This document shows positions 34,564-48,773 of a stretch of DNA of 64,000 bases, in pieces. The first letter of the stretch is position 1, and the number at the start of each line of letters is the position of its first letter. The stretch comes from Pterobdella sp. o SKG-2022 (lineage: Eukaryota > Annelida > Clitellata > Hirudinida > Piscicolidae), in assembly GCA_964035795.1 (NCBI GenBank), contig OZ038320.1, positions 19,610,589 through 19,674,588 of the forward strand, given 5' to 3'. The position numbers were made by a program, and so were the translations under genes. The notes below the pieces were generated by a model. It did no database searches. It saw nothing but the letters and a program-made list of their open reading frames with translations, and was not told where the DNA came from.

Positions 34564-37500
34564 TTTACTTTGCCTAAAGAAGATTATCATGTTTTTCAAG
34601 TTTGATTTTAGTTTTGTTCAAGAAATAAACATTTTTGAAAGATTAAATTGAACAAGACAGTTGGTATAATTTTCGAAAAAAAATTCTTTTTATTCAAACT
34701 TAAAATTTTTTCGATTATTAAAAATATTTATTTCAGATAATTTCTAAAACATTAACTATATATATGTTTGATAAAATTTCAAATACAAAATCAACTCCAC
34801 AAAAAACAGTTAATTTAAATAATCGAATGTTTATTTTTAAAGATAGTTAGTACTTCAAAAACCAAATTTCGAGCCAAAAGCCTTATTTTTTTGTTTAACC
34901 TCTTTCACGCCAGGTTAATAAATTTTCATCCATTATTCCTGATTCTGCTCCCGATAATTGTTTTTGAAAGCTAATGTGAACGTTTTCAGACATTTAAATA
35001 TTTTATTTTTTGCACATTAGTTCAATGAACTTCCATGAAAGATTTTCTACATAGATTTTATATTTATCAAAGTTAAATATTTATTTATCAAAACCTTGGA
35101 AACATTTGACTATTTTTTCTTTTATTATGTACGTTTGTTTTGAAATTATTCTATTGGAATTCATTTTCATTGAATACTTTTGGACTAAGACAAAATTTAG
35201 TTTTTTTAAATGTATTTCTTATTTATAGAATTGTTAATAAATGATAAGTATTGGTAAAAATTGATTAAATTTAGAAAATTTAAAATCAAAAAGTAAGTCA
35301 AAAATAATTTTTCATGCTCTCATCCTTTATATTATTGAAAGAATATTAAATACCTTTTACATTTTGAAATCATTTTTTTTTTAAATTGATTATTTTTACA
35401 ACAAAAAATTGTACATAAATGTGTTTGGTGTTTTTGGGAGTGTTAGTGTAATGTCGTCTTTTTAATCTCTTTGAGAGTTTCCCTATATAAGTTTATGTTA
35501 CTATGATTTTGAGATTAAAACGTAAATAAAAACCAATTTAAAAATTTTTTTATCACTATTTTAACGTAAGACTCACAACCATACGATATAATATACATGC
35601 AAAGAAGCATTGACGACAACACACGCATACACCTAACCATAATGGTGCAGATATAAAGAGACATACACAAGGAAAATTTAAATGGAGTCATTCAATAAAA
35701 TGTTCTTCACGCATAAGCAAAGCACATGAAAGAAGATGCATTAATTTGATATAGTTCCAACTAATAAGAACTTAATGAAGCATTTCACACTTCATGATTT
35801 CAATTACTACAACCTATTAGTGTTTCTTGTGATGACAATAAAAAGAATAATAATAAAAAGAATAAAAACAAAATAAAATACTTTTCTATTTGATTCAATT
35901 TGACTTTATTTAATTGATTATGTTATGGATAAATCCAAAAAGTCATTCAAAGTTGCTACATTACGACCATGAAGTTACATTTGTTATTTATGATGGAAAT
36001 GACCACATCATAACTAGGCTATTTTATATCTATTAGAAAAGCTTGCGTGGGATTTGTATAGTTGTTATGACCACAACGCAAATAAAAAATAAACCTAAAT
36101 TGGAAAGTTGATGAAAAATAAGAAAAAAACTAAAAAAATCGTTTTAACATGATAAAACGGAAAGCACTACTTTGATATTAAATCAAATTGAATTAACTTC
36201 ATAATTCTGAGATTTAGTCATAAGAACGCTAATATTAGTTGTGGAATGGCGTTTTTCCCAAAAATAATACAGAAACAATAAAGAAATTGAAGAGGCAGTT
36301 AGAGCCCAGTTATGTCGTTGGGGCGTTGTTTTGTGAGCTAATGCTTTTTAATAGGTCTGCTATTATTTTGACATGTCTTTCTATTTATGATAATTATTAT
36401 CCAAACTGAAAAGTATTGAAAATAAACTGAATTAATTTGAGTTTAATCATTCAAAATTCTATTTAGAAGTAATTCTGAATTTAATTTTGAATTTTTAAGA
36501 AGGTTTTGCAAGCATCGTTTTGAAATGTTGAATAATTGAAATTTAATTCACGTATTGTGCAGAACTCAACAGTTTCCATATGAAAAGTTAACATGAAAGC
36601 TTTCATTTCACACTGCATCAAATTAATTAATAACTACCTAGTTCTGAAATTTCCTAAAAAATTATTGTATAGAATACAAGAAAACTTTTAAAAAAATTTT
36701 TAGTTCCATATAAACTACAAAATGTCTAACCTGTATTTTTGAAATTATTTTTCAAACTTTCAATTGTGTGAATTTTAAAATTTTATAAATTCAAAATTAT
36801 ATGAAAATGACAGAATGAAAGATACAAGCATTAATTTTCTTATAAACATCACAAAGTATTTTTTCTTAAAATAGAACTACCCATGTTTTCTATTATAAAA
36901 AACTAATGAAAAAATATAAAAGTTAAAGTTGTAAAATTTAAAAAAAATTTAATTTCTTTTGGAACGATGGAAGTAATAGAAACTTTTATTTCTCGCTTTG
37001 TTATTCACCACAATGCTGTTTAAATCGTTTGTCTCTGAATGTGTGGTGCATGCGGGTCTTTGCATTCTTGAAGACTTATTTCTCAACAAATACATTTAAA
37101 GTTTTTTCAATTTATTTGAATATCAGTAATTATAATATAATAAACTTAAATTATCAACTATTATTTCCAGATTGTTTTGTGTTTTTGAATTAAAATTTTT
37201 TATTCCATACTGTTTACTACTATTCTCGGTTCAAGCTAAATATGTTTTCAAAAAAAATTTAGATACTATATTAAAAATTTTTCTAAAATGAAAAAGTTTG
37301 TGACTTCAATTCACCTCATAATCATTTTTAAACTTTTCAAATTGTGTTGCATTAAAAATGCATGCATCCCTTTCAAAAATAATCACTTCCGCCAAGTTCT
37401 CGAGTTTTCTATTAGTACTCGCTTAAAAGCTACCCAAATTGAAACAGGAAAATTTCTATTAATAAAACTATTTCCAACTGTAAATTGATTAATACTTGAA

Positions 37501-40500
37501 TATAAACTCAAATTAAAAACTTTAATAAAAGCTCATCGAAATTTTTTAGCGTTGAAACAAGATTCAGCTGAATAGAAAACATCCATTTTCATTCTATTTA
37601 ATTTTCAATTTTGCTGCTGTAGTTTATAAAAAATAATATTTTAATCCTTCTCAACTGAAGCTTTTCAATTTTCAAATTAAATTTAAAATTTTATTTGTTC
37701 TCATATTATCATAAGTTTTTATTATTTATCAAATCCATTCATCCACTAATGTATACTAGTTTAATTTGATTCTACCTCGTATAATATTCTTCAAATAAAA
37801 CCTGCGAGTTGAAGTACATTATAAAATGCATATTTTTGTGGTTGATTTTTGACTCAAAATGAATAAATACCAAGAAAAAAATTAATTTTTTTTAATTTTT
37901 CAATTATAAAAACCAACATACCTACCCTCATTTCTCAATTAGAACTGCCAATTTAATTCTAATCAAAGCTTTAATATTATACAACAAACTCCAAATTCGC
38001 TTTTATCTTATTTTCTTATTAAAACAGGAGAAAAACGCTTATAACTATTTGGACCCTTGTGTTTTTCTTTTTAAAACCATGCCGTCACTTAACACTGCAC
38101 CATCATTCAACATACAGTCTACCTTATCTTTGTTCTTGGCGTTTGTTTTGTTCTCATTCATTGAATTGGTAGAAAAAGTATGGGTCATTTGTTGTTATTT
38201 TCAAAATTAAAAATCTATTGAAAAATTTATTGAAATTTTGTGATTTGAAGTTTGAATCTGATGTCTTAAAAAATGCTATCTTCGCGTGTTTTTAGACAGG
38301 CACGTTATTAAACGACCTAGAAATTTTTCAGTGAAAGCAAAATGCTGAAAAATTTGAAAAAAAAGTTTCACTTGATAAAAAAAAAAGAGAATCTTCAAAA
38401 GAGTTCAATAAAAACAAAGGAAGAGCGACATAATGAAACGCTGAGCAAGGGATAGCCGTCAGAAGATACAGATTCAATGTCGAATGATCGTGTCTATGTA
38501 AATTAATCGGACATTCATTTTCTCCCGAATATTCATTTTCAATATCCTATAATTATTTCTCTTTCATATCTAATTGAATAGTTATGATTTTTAAGTGTAA
38601 TGTTATTATATGTCCCAGCCTCCATAGATTCCATCTCATTTAGAACTACCGTACGTCTCTTACTTTTGGAATATTTATTAACACACTCAGTTACTCAATG
38701 AATATCGAAAAGCAAAGTTTAATTATTTTAATATATATAATTAATTGTTGGGTTTTATTATATTTGTTTGAGGCCAATTTACCAGACATTATGATCGGTT
38801 AAGACACCTTATTTGGTTATTTTTTGTGTTTTCAATAAATTTAATTATTATCCATTGTTCAAATAATTATATTAGTCAAGTATCCAATCAGTTCCATCTT
38901 TATTTTTTTCATGAAACTTTACACACAACCTTTTTTAACTCTTTAAAACTTCAACGTAATAAATGGGTCTCTCAAAACTACACCAAAAAGCACTCAAAGC
39001 CCTTACCACTGCTACTACTACATCAGTCCTTATCTGTGCACCTTCATGTTTGACTCTTATCTCCATAAATACCTTGAATGTGGGTTTAAGTGGGAGGATG
39101 TTTTGGTTTATGTATATGAAGGTAAATGTTTATATATGGATAAATTTTTGTCTGTTTGAGTATAGATGTAAAGACATTTATTTTTCATTGTTTATTTTAG
39201 CTTATCTTATAATATTTTTTGTTTTTACACCTTCATGGATCCATTTTCTTTATTTAAAATTTTTTTTTAAAGTTTTATGTTGCTTCTATAAAAGTCAATC
39301 TATTTTGAATTCTTCTTTTTTCTTCACACGATCTATAAAAAACGATAAAAAAACTCATTTTTCTTAAAACTCGTTTCTTAAAGTTTCAGCCATTAGAATT
39401 TTTTGACTATTTATGTTATAATCTTGTATACAACAAATAATCACATCATGTTATATTGATTATTTTTCTATTAGTAGTAGTATTAGTGGAACAGTATCGA
39501 AAATTTTATTCTTTGTTAATTTTTTCAATATGATTCTATATAAAAATTTCAACATGACAAATCAAATGATGAATATTTTAACATTCATATTCGATTCGAA
39601 CAAAACATAAAAAACTATTCAAAACCAAAAAAGCAGAGAGGAATCCACACCGGTAGGCATCAAAAAATCAATGGAGGTACATTAAACTAATAAATCAACA
39701 GGTTGAACAAAAAACTTTTCAATTTAATAATTAATTATATTCCAAGTGCAAAAACTTAAAATTTTCATCAAAGAATTTAATGAAAACAAGACTACAAGTG
39801 TATGTTTGAAACTGCAGATCTCCGAAAGTGTGTGAAATCGTTGGGTTGTATACCTATGATAACTTTATAAAAAGTAAGGTTGATTCGAAATATTATCTAG
39901 TCTTATAAATTAATTTGACAAATAGTAATATAACAACTGAGAAAATTCAAAATTGTTCCTATTGTCGATGCAAAGCAGAAAAGCTAATTATAAAATAATT
40001 GGAAAAAGAGTAGCTTAAAAGTTTTCAGTGGTTGTCATCCAATGATGGATTCGTGTTCACAAACACATTGTTGAAAGCCTATGCATCAAAACCTTTCAAA
40101 AGTTCATTATTCCATCATCGATATAACACCAATTTGACGAGCAACTTTGTTCAGAATTTTTTTAGAGGAAATAATTGCTTTTAGCTTTCTTTAAAATGTT
40201 GCTCATAATTGATTTTTAAAGTCATGAAATTTAGCTTTGAATTATATTTTTATTCAATGAAGAATGTTTTTTCAAAACAAAAAATCAAATTTTAATCTTC
40301 ATTCTCAATTATTTTCAAACTTTCGCTCAAAAAGCCAGTTATAAAAGTATTTTCAAATTCTTGAGATTTTTAATTTCTCGGCGAATGGTTTTTTCGATAG
40401 GCAATCAAGAACTATTAAAGAAGCTCTTTTCATTCTTTCTCAAGCACTTCACAACAAAATTCTCAAGAAGACATACATACCACAGCATATTACGTTGTAA

Positions 40501-43500
40501 ATTAGGATATATAGGAGGGTAGATGAATGAATTGATAGGTTAGGTAGGTAATTAAGCAGATAAGTAGAAAATAAATGAGAGCTAAATACTTAAATGAAGG
40601 AATCAACTTTTTGATAAGATTTATCTTTAAGAAATTTGAGTGTTGAAAAAAACGATAAAAACTAAAAATAGAAGTAAAAAAATAAGTGCGTAGAAAGAAA
40701 AAAATGTAGGAATTTCAATGTGACACTCAGAAAACTTTTTTGAGCAAAAAAATAATAATTTTTATCTTTTGAATAAATTTTGAATAAAAAGTGATAAAGT
40801 AAATTTGATAAATATTTGAATTCTATTCATGTCCAAATAGCGTGCTTTAAATACCCGTGCATTTTGTTCAAATTTAACACTTTAAATAGCTAAATTATAA
40901 AAATATCTTTTAATACAGAAATATATTTTTCAAAGTAGTATTACATTGAAAAATTTGTTAATACATTTTATATTAAATTGATTGTTTTTTCACGTTAGTA
41001 CCATCCATTTTTTGTTTCTCCCACTCAGCTTCATGAAAATTTTCAATAACTTTTACTTTGAAATTTTTGAAAGATTTTTAAAATTTTGAAAAATATTCAG
41101 AAAGGACGTGTAAGTAAACAAAGGTAGCCACGTGGGTCAATAATGCAGGGAGATAGGAGGATGGGCAAGTATACAATCAGAAAAATGTTGCTAGGTGAGA
41201 GAATAGAAGCATTAGAGAAGATATATAATATACGTTTAATTAAATTTAAAAATATTTAATCGAATTAGTGTTTAAAATGTGAAAAAGGTTGAATAATTAA
41301 TCAAGGGAAGTTTTTAGATAAAATATTAGGAAGTCAACTGGCGACTTTTGCAAAAATTTTCTTCACTACTGCGTAACCAAATTTTCATTAAAAATTATTT
41401 TTTTTAAATTTCCACTGAACGTGCCCAAATATGATCATTTAAAGGGTTTCGAATTAGATATCTTTTATAAAGAGTTTTCAACTTGCTAATCTTATTGATA
41501 CGAACAGTAATAGAGTCGTAATAAGGAATTCTTCAGTCACCATTTTTTTCTTTCATGACTAAAAAATTTTTTTTTACATTCGATGTTTTTTATAAGTAAC
41601 ATTTGGCAATCTTGCTTTATACAACATCTTTTTCTTCATTTATTTTTAAACCAGCTCAATTAAAATTTTTTTCTATATGTTTTAACGTGGTATTTGAGTT
41701 TTTTTTCAAAATTTTAAACTCTCAAATTGATACTAAGCAACAGATAGATAAAAACAAATTTGCAATTAGAATTTGATAGTCAAATTGAAGTGTACGAATT
41801 GTTCCACTAAATCCTCAAAATTGCATCTCAAAAAAATCTTTCAGAGAACTTTATAACTTTGTATACTATCTGTAGACATGAACGATTTTACTTTTTCGTA
41901 TTGAAATTATTTTTACCAAATATTTTTGGCACAAACAGTCATTTTTATTAAAAATGATTTCACTCAATGAAACTTCACTAACATAACTAACCCTATACTG
42001 GCTACAGGAAAAGCACATTGACCAAGTGTCCAGTCACAAAGTGGGTAGGGTTGTGAAGCCCTATATATAGAAGGTTTTACAGCGTATTTTTATTGCTACT
42101 AACTTTAATATAAAATCGTTTACTTTAGTGGTCATTTGTTGTTATTAAATAGGCCTAAAAGCTTAAGCAAAGTCTTACATTTCACCATCACTTAGCCAAC
42201 CAATTCCATTCTAATGACATTTGAAAATAATTAACTAATATCTATAAACATTTATCTCTAAAAATAACACTTTAAATCAATTTAATTTCATACCTCATTT
42301 TTTTTCACCATGAAATTTTTGTTTTTTTTGAAGCTCTAAATTCTGCTTGTTATAACTATTGCCTTATATTTCATAATCCTTAAAAATCCCGATGTACGGT
42401 GGTATAAACCATGAGACACTATTGAAAAAAACGGTCCAAAAGTACAACCAGTCAGTCTATAATTGTAATCTTAAAGAACTTTAAATCATATGATGTTTTT
42501 TGGGATTTCAAGTAAATTTATAATATATAAATGCGTCACGTAAAATATGGGAGTTAGATCTGATAAAAAATTCCAAGATAGTGTATGTTCTTAGACAATT
42601 ATTAATTGAAACTCAAAATTTTTTTAATTTGAAACAGTCTTTCCAACATTTGCTAATTTTTCTAATTTTTATGATAATTTTACTTTTTTCCACAATAACT
42701 ATTGATGTATAAAATATTTATATTAGAAATATATCTTCATTTATATACCGATACTATATAGACTTTTTCTTGAAATATAATTAAGCTTAAACATCACTAT
42801 CATTGAGTTATAAATACTGAGAGAGACTTGTGTAAATGTAATCAGTGTTTAAATATTACGCAAACGTGTCACAACCGGCTGAGAGTTCATAATATGCTGG
42901 CATAAAGATTTCCTTTGTTATTGATGGCGTATATGAAGAAGCTGTTAATATGAGTGTGCTGTCAGCCATAACCTTTGAGTCTCAAACTCTTTATCAATTG
43001 ATTGATTTGTTTTAAGAATTTTTTGCCAATAACTTTTAATTCTTCAATTTTTTTCCATTTGCGTTTAAAAATATTTTATTTTTTTCTTAAAAATTTTGAT
43101 GGATATTCATCTTCATAATTGTTTAAAATTAACTATTAAATATTCGTTTGAAATTTTTTGTTTTAATTTCCAAAATATCAAAAGTATTTTGATTATTTTA
43201 AAATAATTAGTAAAAAATTTTATTTATGAAATTTGAAAAAAAGTACGTTTTATAAATTGAAGGGCCATGGCCTAACCCGTTTCATCATTTTGTCAATTCT
43301 CTTATAATTTTTTTATTCCCCACTTCTACGTCAATTTTTTTTAATTTTAAATTTTTCACTTTATAATTTTTTTTGTAAAAAAATTAAAAACCATTGAGCT
43401 GTTATTTGAAAACCCAATCAAGTAAAAACCCCCAATCAAAGCACAAACAACGTGGGTTCCCACTAAATACTCAAACCCGCATGATAATCATGACTAGATA

Positions 43501-46500
43501 GGCTCTGAAGTTCGTCAGTGGTTGTGCCTCAAGATATTGTTTTTGACGCATCATGCTTTAGTGAATGCAGTTTTTCAAGTATAAACATTTTTATAAAAGT
43601 TTTTTATGATGCATAAGTTTTAAATAAACAAAATATAAATGATTATTGAAGTGTATTGATACATGTCGTTAAAATGAAAAACTTGGCGCATTAAAAACTC
43701 GAAAAAGTAATGAACTATATCTAACCATAATTTCACCAATAAATGCATTAAAACCTCCAAATTTGAAAACCTTTATTTCCAATTTTGACAAAACTAAATC
43801 ATTCATTATTCACACCAAAACATAACCACTGTCATTAAATGTTCTTCATTATTACAGAAAAAGCTTTAGGATAGAAGTGGCAGTAAAATTGGAAAAGCTG
43901 TCAATATAACGGCCATAACAGAACATCGATTTTGCGTACAATTTTTTCCTTTTTTTATAAAAACTCTTTGTTCCATTTCAGATGTTCAGTTTTTTTTATT
44001 TCATGGTCATAACTATATAGGTATTGACTGAATATTCACAGGTAGATTCGAAAACTTCCAATCATCAGTGTTGGACTCACAAATACTTCATATCAGGGAC
44101 GTTTCAAATGAGTTTTATTAAATGAACAATTCAATACATTACAAGATATTGAAAATTTCAATAGCTTCAATGAATTTAGTGTTTAAACTTTCATTGCAGA
44201 AATTTCATGTTTAATTGTTCTTTCGTAACAAGAAACTCTTGCTAAAAAGTAATTTGAATAGAAATTTATTTTTGAATTTAGCTTTTAAAGGTTCAAAAAG
44301 AACGGTTTAAATACCATTGGTTTCAGAAGGTGCCGTGAAGCTTACGTTGGATTATAGAAAGTTCCGAATTTTCGAGTGCATATTCCTAAAAAAAGACGTT
44401 CCTGCTAGTAGAAAAAAGCTTCTTTGTTTTGAAATTACTTTTTGATTTTGGGAATCTTATCAACTGTGGAACTCTTTTAACAAAATGGTTGTATAAGTAT
44501 TTGATTTTTTATCTTTTGTGTTTAAATTTGATAGAAATAAATAATTAAAGCTCCAACTCGACTTGTTGTACATTAAAAAACTTATTCAATTAGGAATATA
44601 TTTTCAAAAAAAAAGAAAAAAAAACACTAGCACTTATGAAAGCACATGAAAAGTCCAGGTTTCAACATTCAATCTATAAAGAAAATTCATATTTCACAGT
44701 AAACTTCACAAGATTCTAGTGTTATTACCATTATGACTTATTAGTGTTGATCTTTAGAGTTTGCAGTTATCAATAATACTTCAACTGTATAGCATTACAG
44801 CTATCAACTCTGCCACGATTAGACTGAAACCGTTAAATCATCACAAAATTGTCAATTTCTTATATTTCAAGCAATATATTATATTTCTCAATATATTTTT
44901 TGTTTCAATGATTTACATAAATGTAGCTACAATGTTGTTGAAATAGGTACATGTTGATCTATTTTATAAGGTATTATTAAAGTACTCTTTGGTTTTCTAA
45001 ATTTCTATCTTTAAAGCAATGTAAGGCAGATTAAGACGTATTAATCATTGTCTTGGTTGCATCAAAAGTTTTCAACGAGCTTCTAAAGCCATTCATCCTT
45101 CTGTCAGTGGCATTTTATCCATACTCGAGTGCATCCTGTCTAGCCATATATCCCACAATGTGTCATACAATTTCAATTATCATTTTTCTATTTATTGTTT
45201 TTTATTTAGCAGTAGTAAAGGAAAAAATGAAACATTATTTTTAAAAATAATGTTTATATTGCATATTATGTGTCCATTCTGCAATTACTGTCAAAAGCTT
45301 TCACTATTCGAATGAATGACAAATCAAGCGTTATCCAAACACCGGTAAATGGAAAATAACTGTTGAAATGAAATTAAGTTGAGTTTTTTTCGATTTGCTG
45401 AAACTTTATTTTGCGCATTACAACCTCAAAAGAAATACCCCATACTGTCAAAGTATTGAATTCCGACTAAATCAAATGTATTATTAAAAATCGTTGAGAT
45501 ATAAATCATAATGAGTTCAATAAAAAACTACCATAAACAACGTAGATCTATCAGAAAGAGTGGCACTATAATGAAACATGTATAAATCTATCACTTTCTA
45601 TATGAAACCATAAACTACATGTAAATGTGAAACTAAAAACTATAAAGTCATATTATTATTTTAGAACTTGGGAGTATATAGAAAAAAAACTAACCTCTAA
45701 GGTCAATTGGAAGAATCTAAATCTGTATACAGATAATAACTAACTTAGCTATATAGAAAACGAGAAGTTGACCAAATAAAAGATAATTAAAAACTTCGTC
45801 TAAAAACTATATAACCACTAAAAACAGATATAAGAATTATATAAAAACTAACCAAAGTGATAACTATAAGAAAGTTTATAGAAGGCAATATAAGAACGAT
45901 AAAAGCTGACTGAAAACAAGTGAGGCGTGTGTAGGGACATGCTTTGTAGAATAAGTGTCAAAGGTTTCATACGAGGCAATAAATTCATGCCTGATGAGAT
46001 TGTATTTCTATTTTTGTTTTTTATGTTGTTTGTTGTTGTTTTTTCTGTATGTCTGTCGTTGTTTGTATACTGTTTTTGTATGATTGCTAATTTTTTTGTC
46101 ATTTGCTTTTTTTTTCCCTTTTTTGATTTTGTTTTTTTCATTTTCAAACTTTCTATTCAATAATTTTTTTTATATTAGGAATTGAATAATATATTTCCAA
46201 GCAATTTTTTATTTACTTTGTTCTTATCTAACTAATATTAGTCTTTTTTACTTATTTTTAAAATTTCACGTCTATTACTTTCAATACATTCAAAACAGAA
46301 AAATACTTCAATTTTCAAAAAGTCTAGTCTCATCACAAAACTTTAGCATCTGTATACTTCATTGTAGAAGAGACAAATTCACCGGAATACATCATTTATA
46401 AACAAATTCAATATTATAAAATGACTCTTATTCATTTATAAAGAATTAATATAAGGCTATCTACATGCTTATATCATTTACATACAAAATAATTAAGTTA

Positions 46501-48663
46501 TAAGTCTATAATGGATGAGAAACAGTGGTCATTTAAAAGATTGATTGTTAACATCAGCTATGAAATCTTCTTACCAATAACATCTATCCATTATTTTTGA
46601 AGTATTACTTAAATGAGGAAATAAGCAGGAATAAAGAGATTAAATAATAATAATGATAAAATGAAGTATGGCAAGGTTTGAGGTTATTAATTTCGTTGTT
46701 TTAACTTGAATTTTGTTCTTTATATTTTTATAATATTTGAACATTAGTTTAAAATTATCTTTTAAAAGTCTGAAAAAAAGTTTATATTTAAAAGTTTACT
46801 TAATTTCAGTGAATCAAAATAAAATTTTAAACTTCAGAAGTCTTCACTAATATTAATGTTATAATCTGAAAAATATTCAGAATTTCTTAAAAACGTGAAC
46901 AGTTGACAGATTTAAACTATTTGGAAGTTAAAAAATTTTTTTCAAATCGATGAAATCTGTTTTTATAAACTCCATTTTCAAAACACGAAATTTTGACCTG
47001 AATATTTGGAAAAAATCATGGCTAAATGGCATTTCATCACTTCACTTCCGATTTGGCCTTTTTGACAGGTTAAAATTTGGTATAATTATCTTCAATTTTG
47101 AGATTTCGTAAGTAAATTCGGCTGAAATTATTTAAAAAAGCAATTTGAAACTTCTAAAAACCATCAAAAGCAATCATTCCCTTAAAACGATTTCGAATGA
47201 AGCTTAAAATTTTTGAAAAAAATTAAAAATTATACATCATGGAATCTAAGTGGAAATTATGTTTTGTTGAATATAGCTTGACTATTTCTGTCATCAGCTT
47301 CTTAAAAAGCTTCTGTGCAAGTTTTTGTATGATTGCGTTTGTGAATTTGTGTTTATGAGCACGTGTGTTTAATTTTTGCATATGTATAATTGCTAAATAT
47401 TTTGAGGTATTTCAAAACTGGTTACTAAAAAACATTAAAAATTTTAGTGACACAATAAAAATTGAAATATTAAACGGAATCACTCAAACACGAACAAAGA
47501 TGCCAACACATATAGCAAGACACAATGCTAAGCATTCGAAATATGTGGGCAGATGTGAGTTTATCAAACACAATCCCCGCAATTAGCTTCCTATTGTAAC
47601 TCACTTATGCAGCCATTTCACATTTCTTATCGAAGCTTCTTAAGCAGAACTAAAATTTTCATTTTTTTAAATGAATTTGTTCAGAGTTTCTTGCTTTTTT
47701 AAAGATTGAAATTAACATTTAATGTAAGAATTTGTCATCTTTCTTTGGCGGGCTTGCGTGTTTTCAAGAATATTATGAAATAATTTTATTCCACTTGATT
47801 TTTATTAATATTTTTTAGTTTTTTAACTGTATTACAATTCAATACTGTGATCTGTTACATAAACTATTAATAACTACTAACAAGGATTCATAAGGAAGTT
47901 ACGTACCAAAAATCATCTGAAGAGTTGCCCACTTCAACACTCCCTCATACCACAACCTCAACAACGTTACGTCTCCACAAATTTTAGCTCTCTTCAACAA
48001 ACCCGGTCTATTAAACATAAATGATACAACAATAAAAAATTACCCAACACGATTTTATTGAAGCTTAGCTTGGTAAGTTGTTGAGCAATACACGTTATCT
48101 ATCAACAAACAATACAATTGAACCCAGGGTTAATGATTTCAAATGAAACCAGTGTTACATTGAAAATTATTTAAGACGCCATGGAGTTGGTTATACAGGC
48201 ACAACATTGAAATATTATATTCTCAAATAGATTGTGAGACTCAGTTAACTGTTCAAAAGACAGATCAAAAAAATTTACTTTAAAAACTTTTTTTAATAAA
48301 CTTAATTACTCATTTATGAAGAAGTACTCAGTGTTGTTTGGAGAAATAATAGCTTGCATAGAACTTTCTGATCTTTTTTACTAAGGTTCCATTCAAGTAA
48401 AGGCATTTTTTGCATGTCCATAAGATTCCTATTCATTTCTAAACAATTGATCACGTCTTCTCAATCATTTTGATATTCTCATAAATGGTGTGCTTCATAA
48501 TTAGCTTTTGAAACTGCTATTTCAAGGTACTGAAGGTTCATCGCTAAATTGAACTTATGATAAAATTTCTGAGATAAATTAATGGTGTAAAATATTAAAA
48601 GTGATTTTCATAATGATTATCTATTAGTCTATGATAAAATTTATGTGAAACTGGACTAAAGCT
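34564..48663. other. long AT-rich stretch, no supported gene
   Basis: About 14 kb without a recognisable gene, RNA or transposon. Isolated GC-elevated, protein-like frames occur, for example 42,895-43,016 (plus), 44,300-44,450 (plus), 45,000-45,180 (minus) and 38,945-39,125 (both strands). The longest frame, 38,963-39,367 on the plus strand, is dominated by Phe/Leu/Ile from T-rich DNA. The segment 45,600-45,930 is rich in AAAACTATA-like units. Confidence 0.4.
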
Positions 48664-48773
48664 TATTCAAAAACTTTAAAAAGATTTTTTTTTATACCAA
48701 GTGACATACTCAGAAAACTTGAGTATGTCACTTGATAATGTTTTGAGAAAATCTTTTTACTCTTTACGAATAA
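48664..48773. repeat. imperfect hairpin with a 15 bp perfect tip
   Basis: CAAGTGACATACTCA and its exact reverse complement are separated by seven bases (tip at about 48,698-48,734). An outer stem pairs AAAAAGATTTT with AAAATCTTTTT and then a looser segment, giving a stem-loop of about 110 bases with internal bulges. There are no TA flanks. It could be a small MITE or a hairpin RNA precursor. Confidence 0.5.

Noticed and set aside
38963..39367. 134-codon plus-strand frame
   Set aside because: Mostly Phe/Leu/Ile/Tyr from T-rich DNA, with a rival protein-like frame on the minus strand and no known domain.
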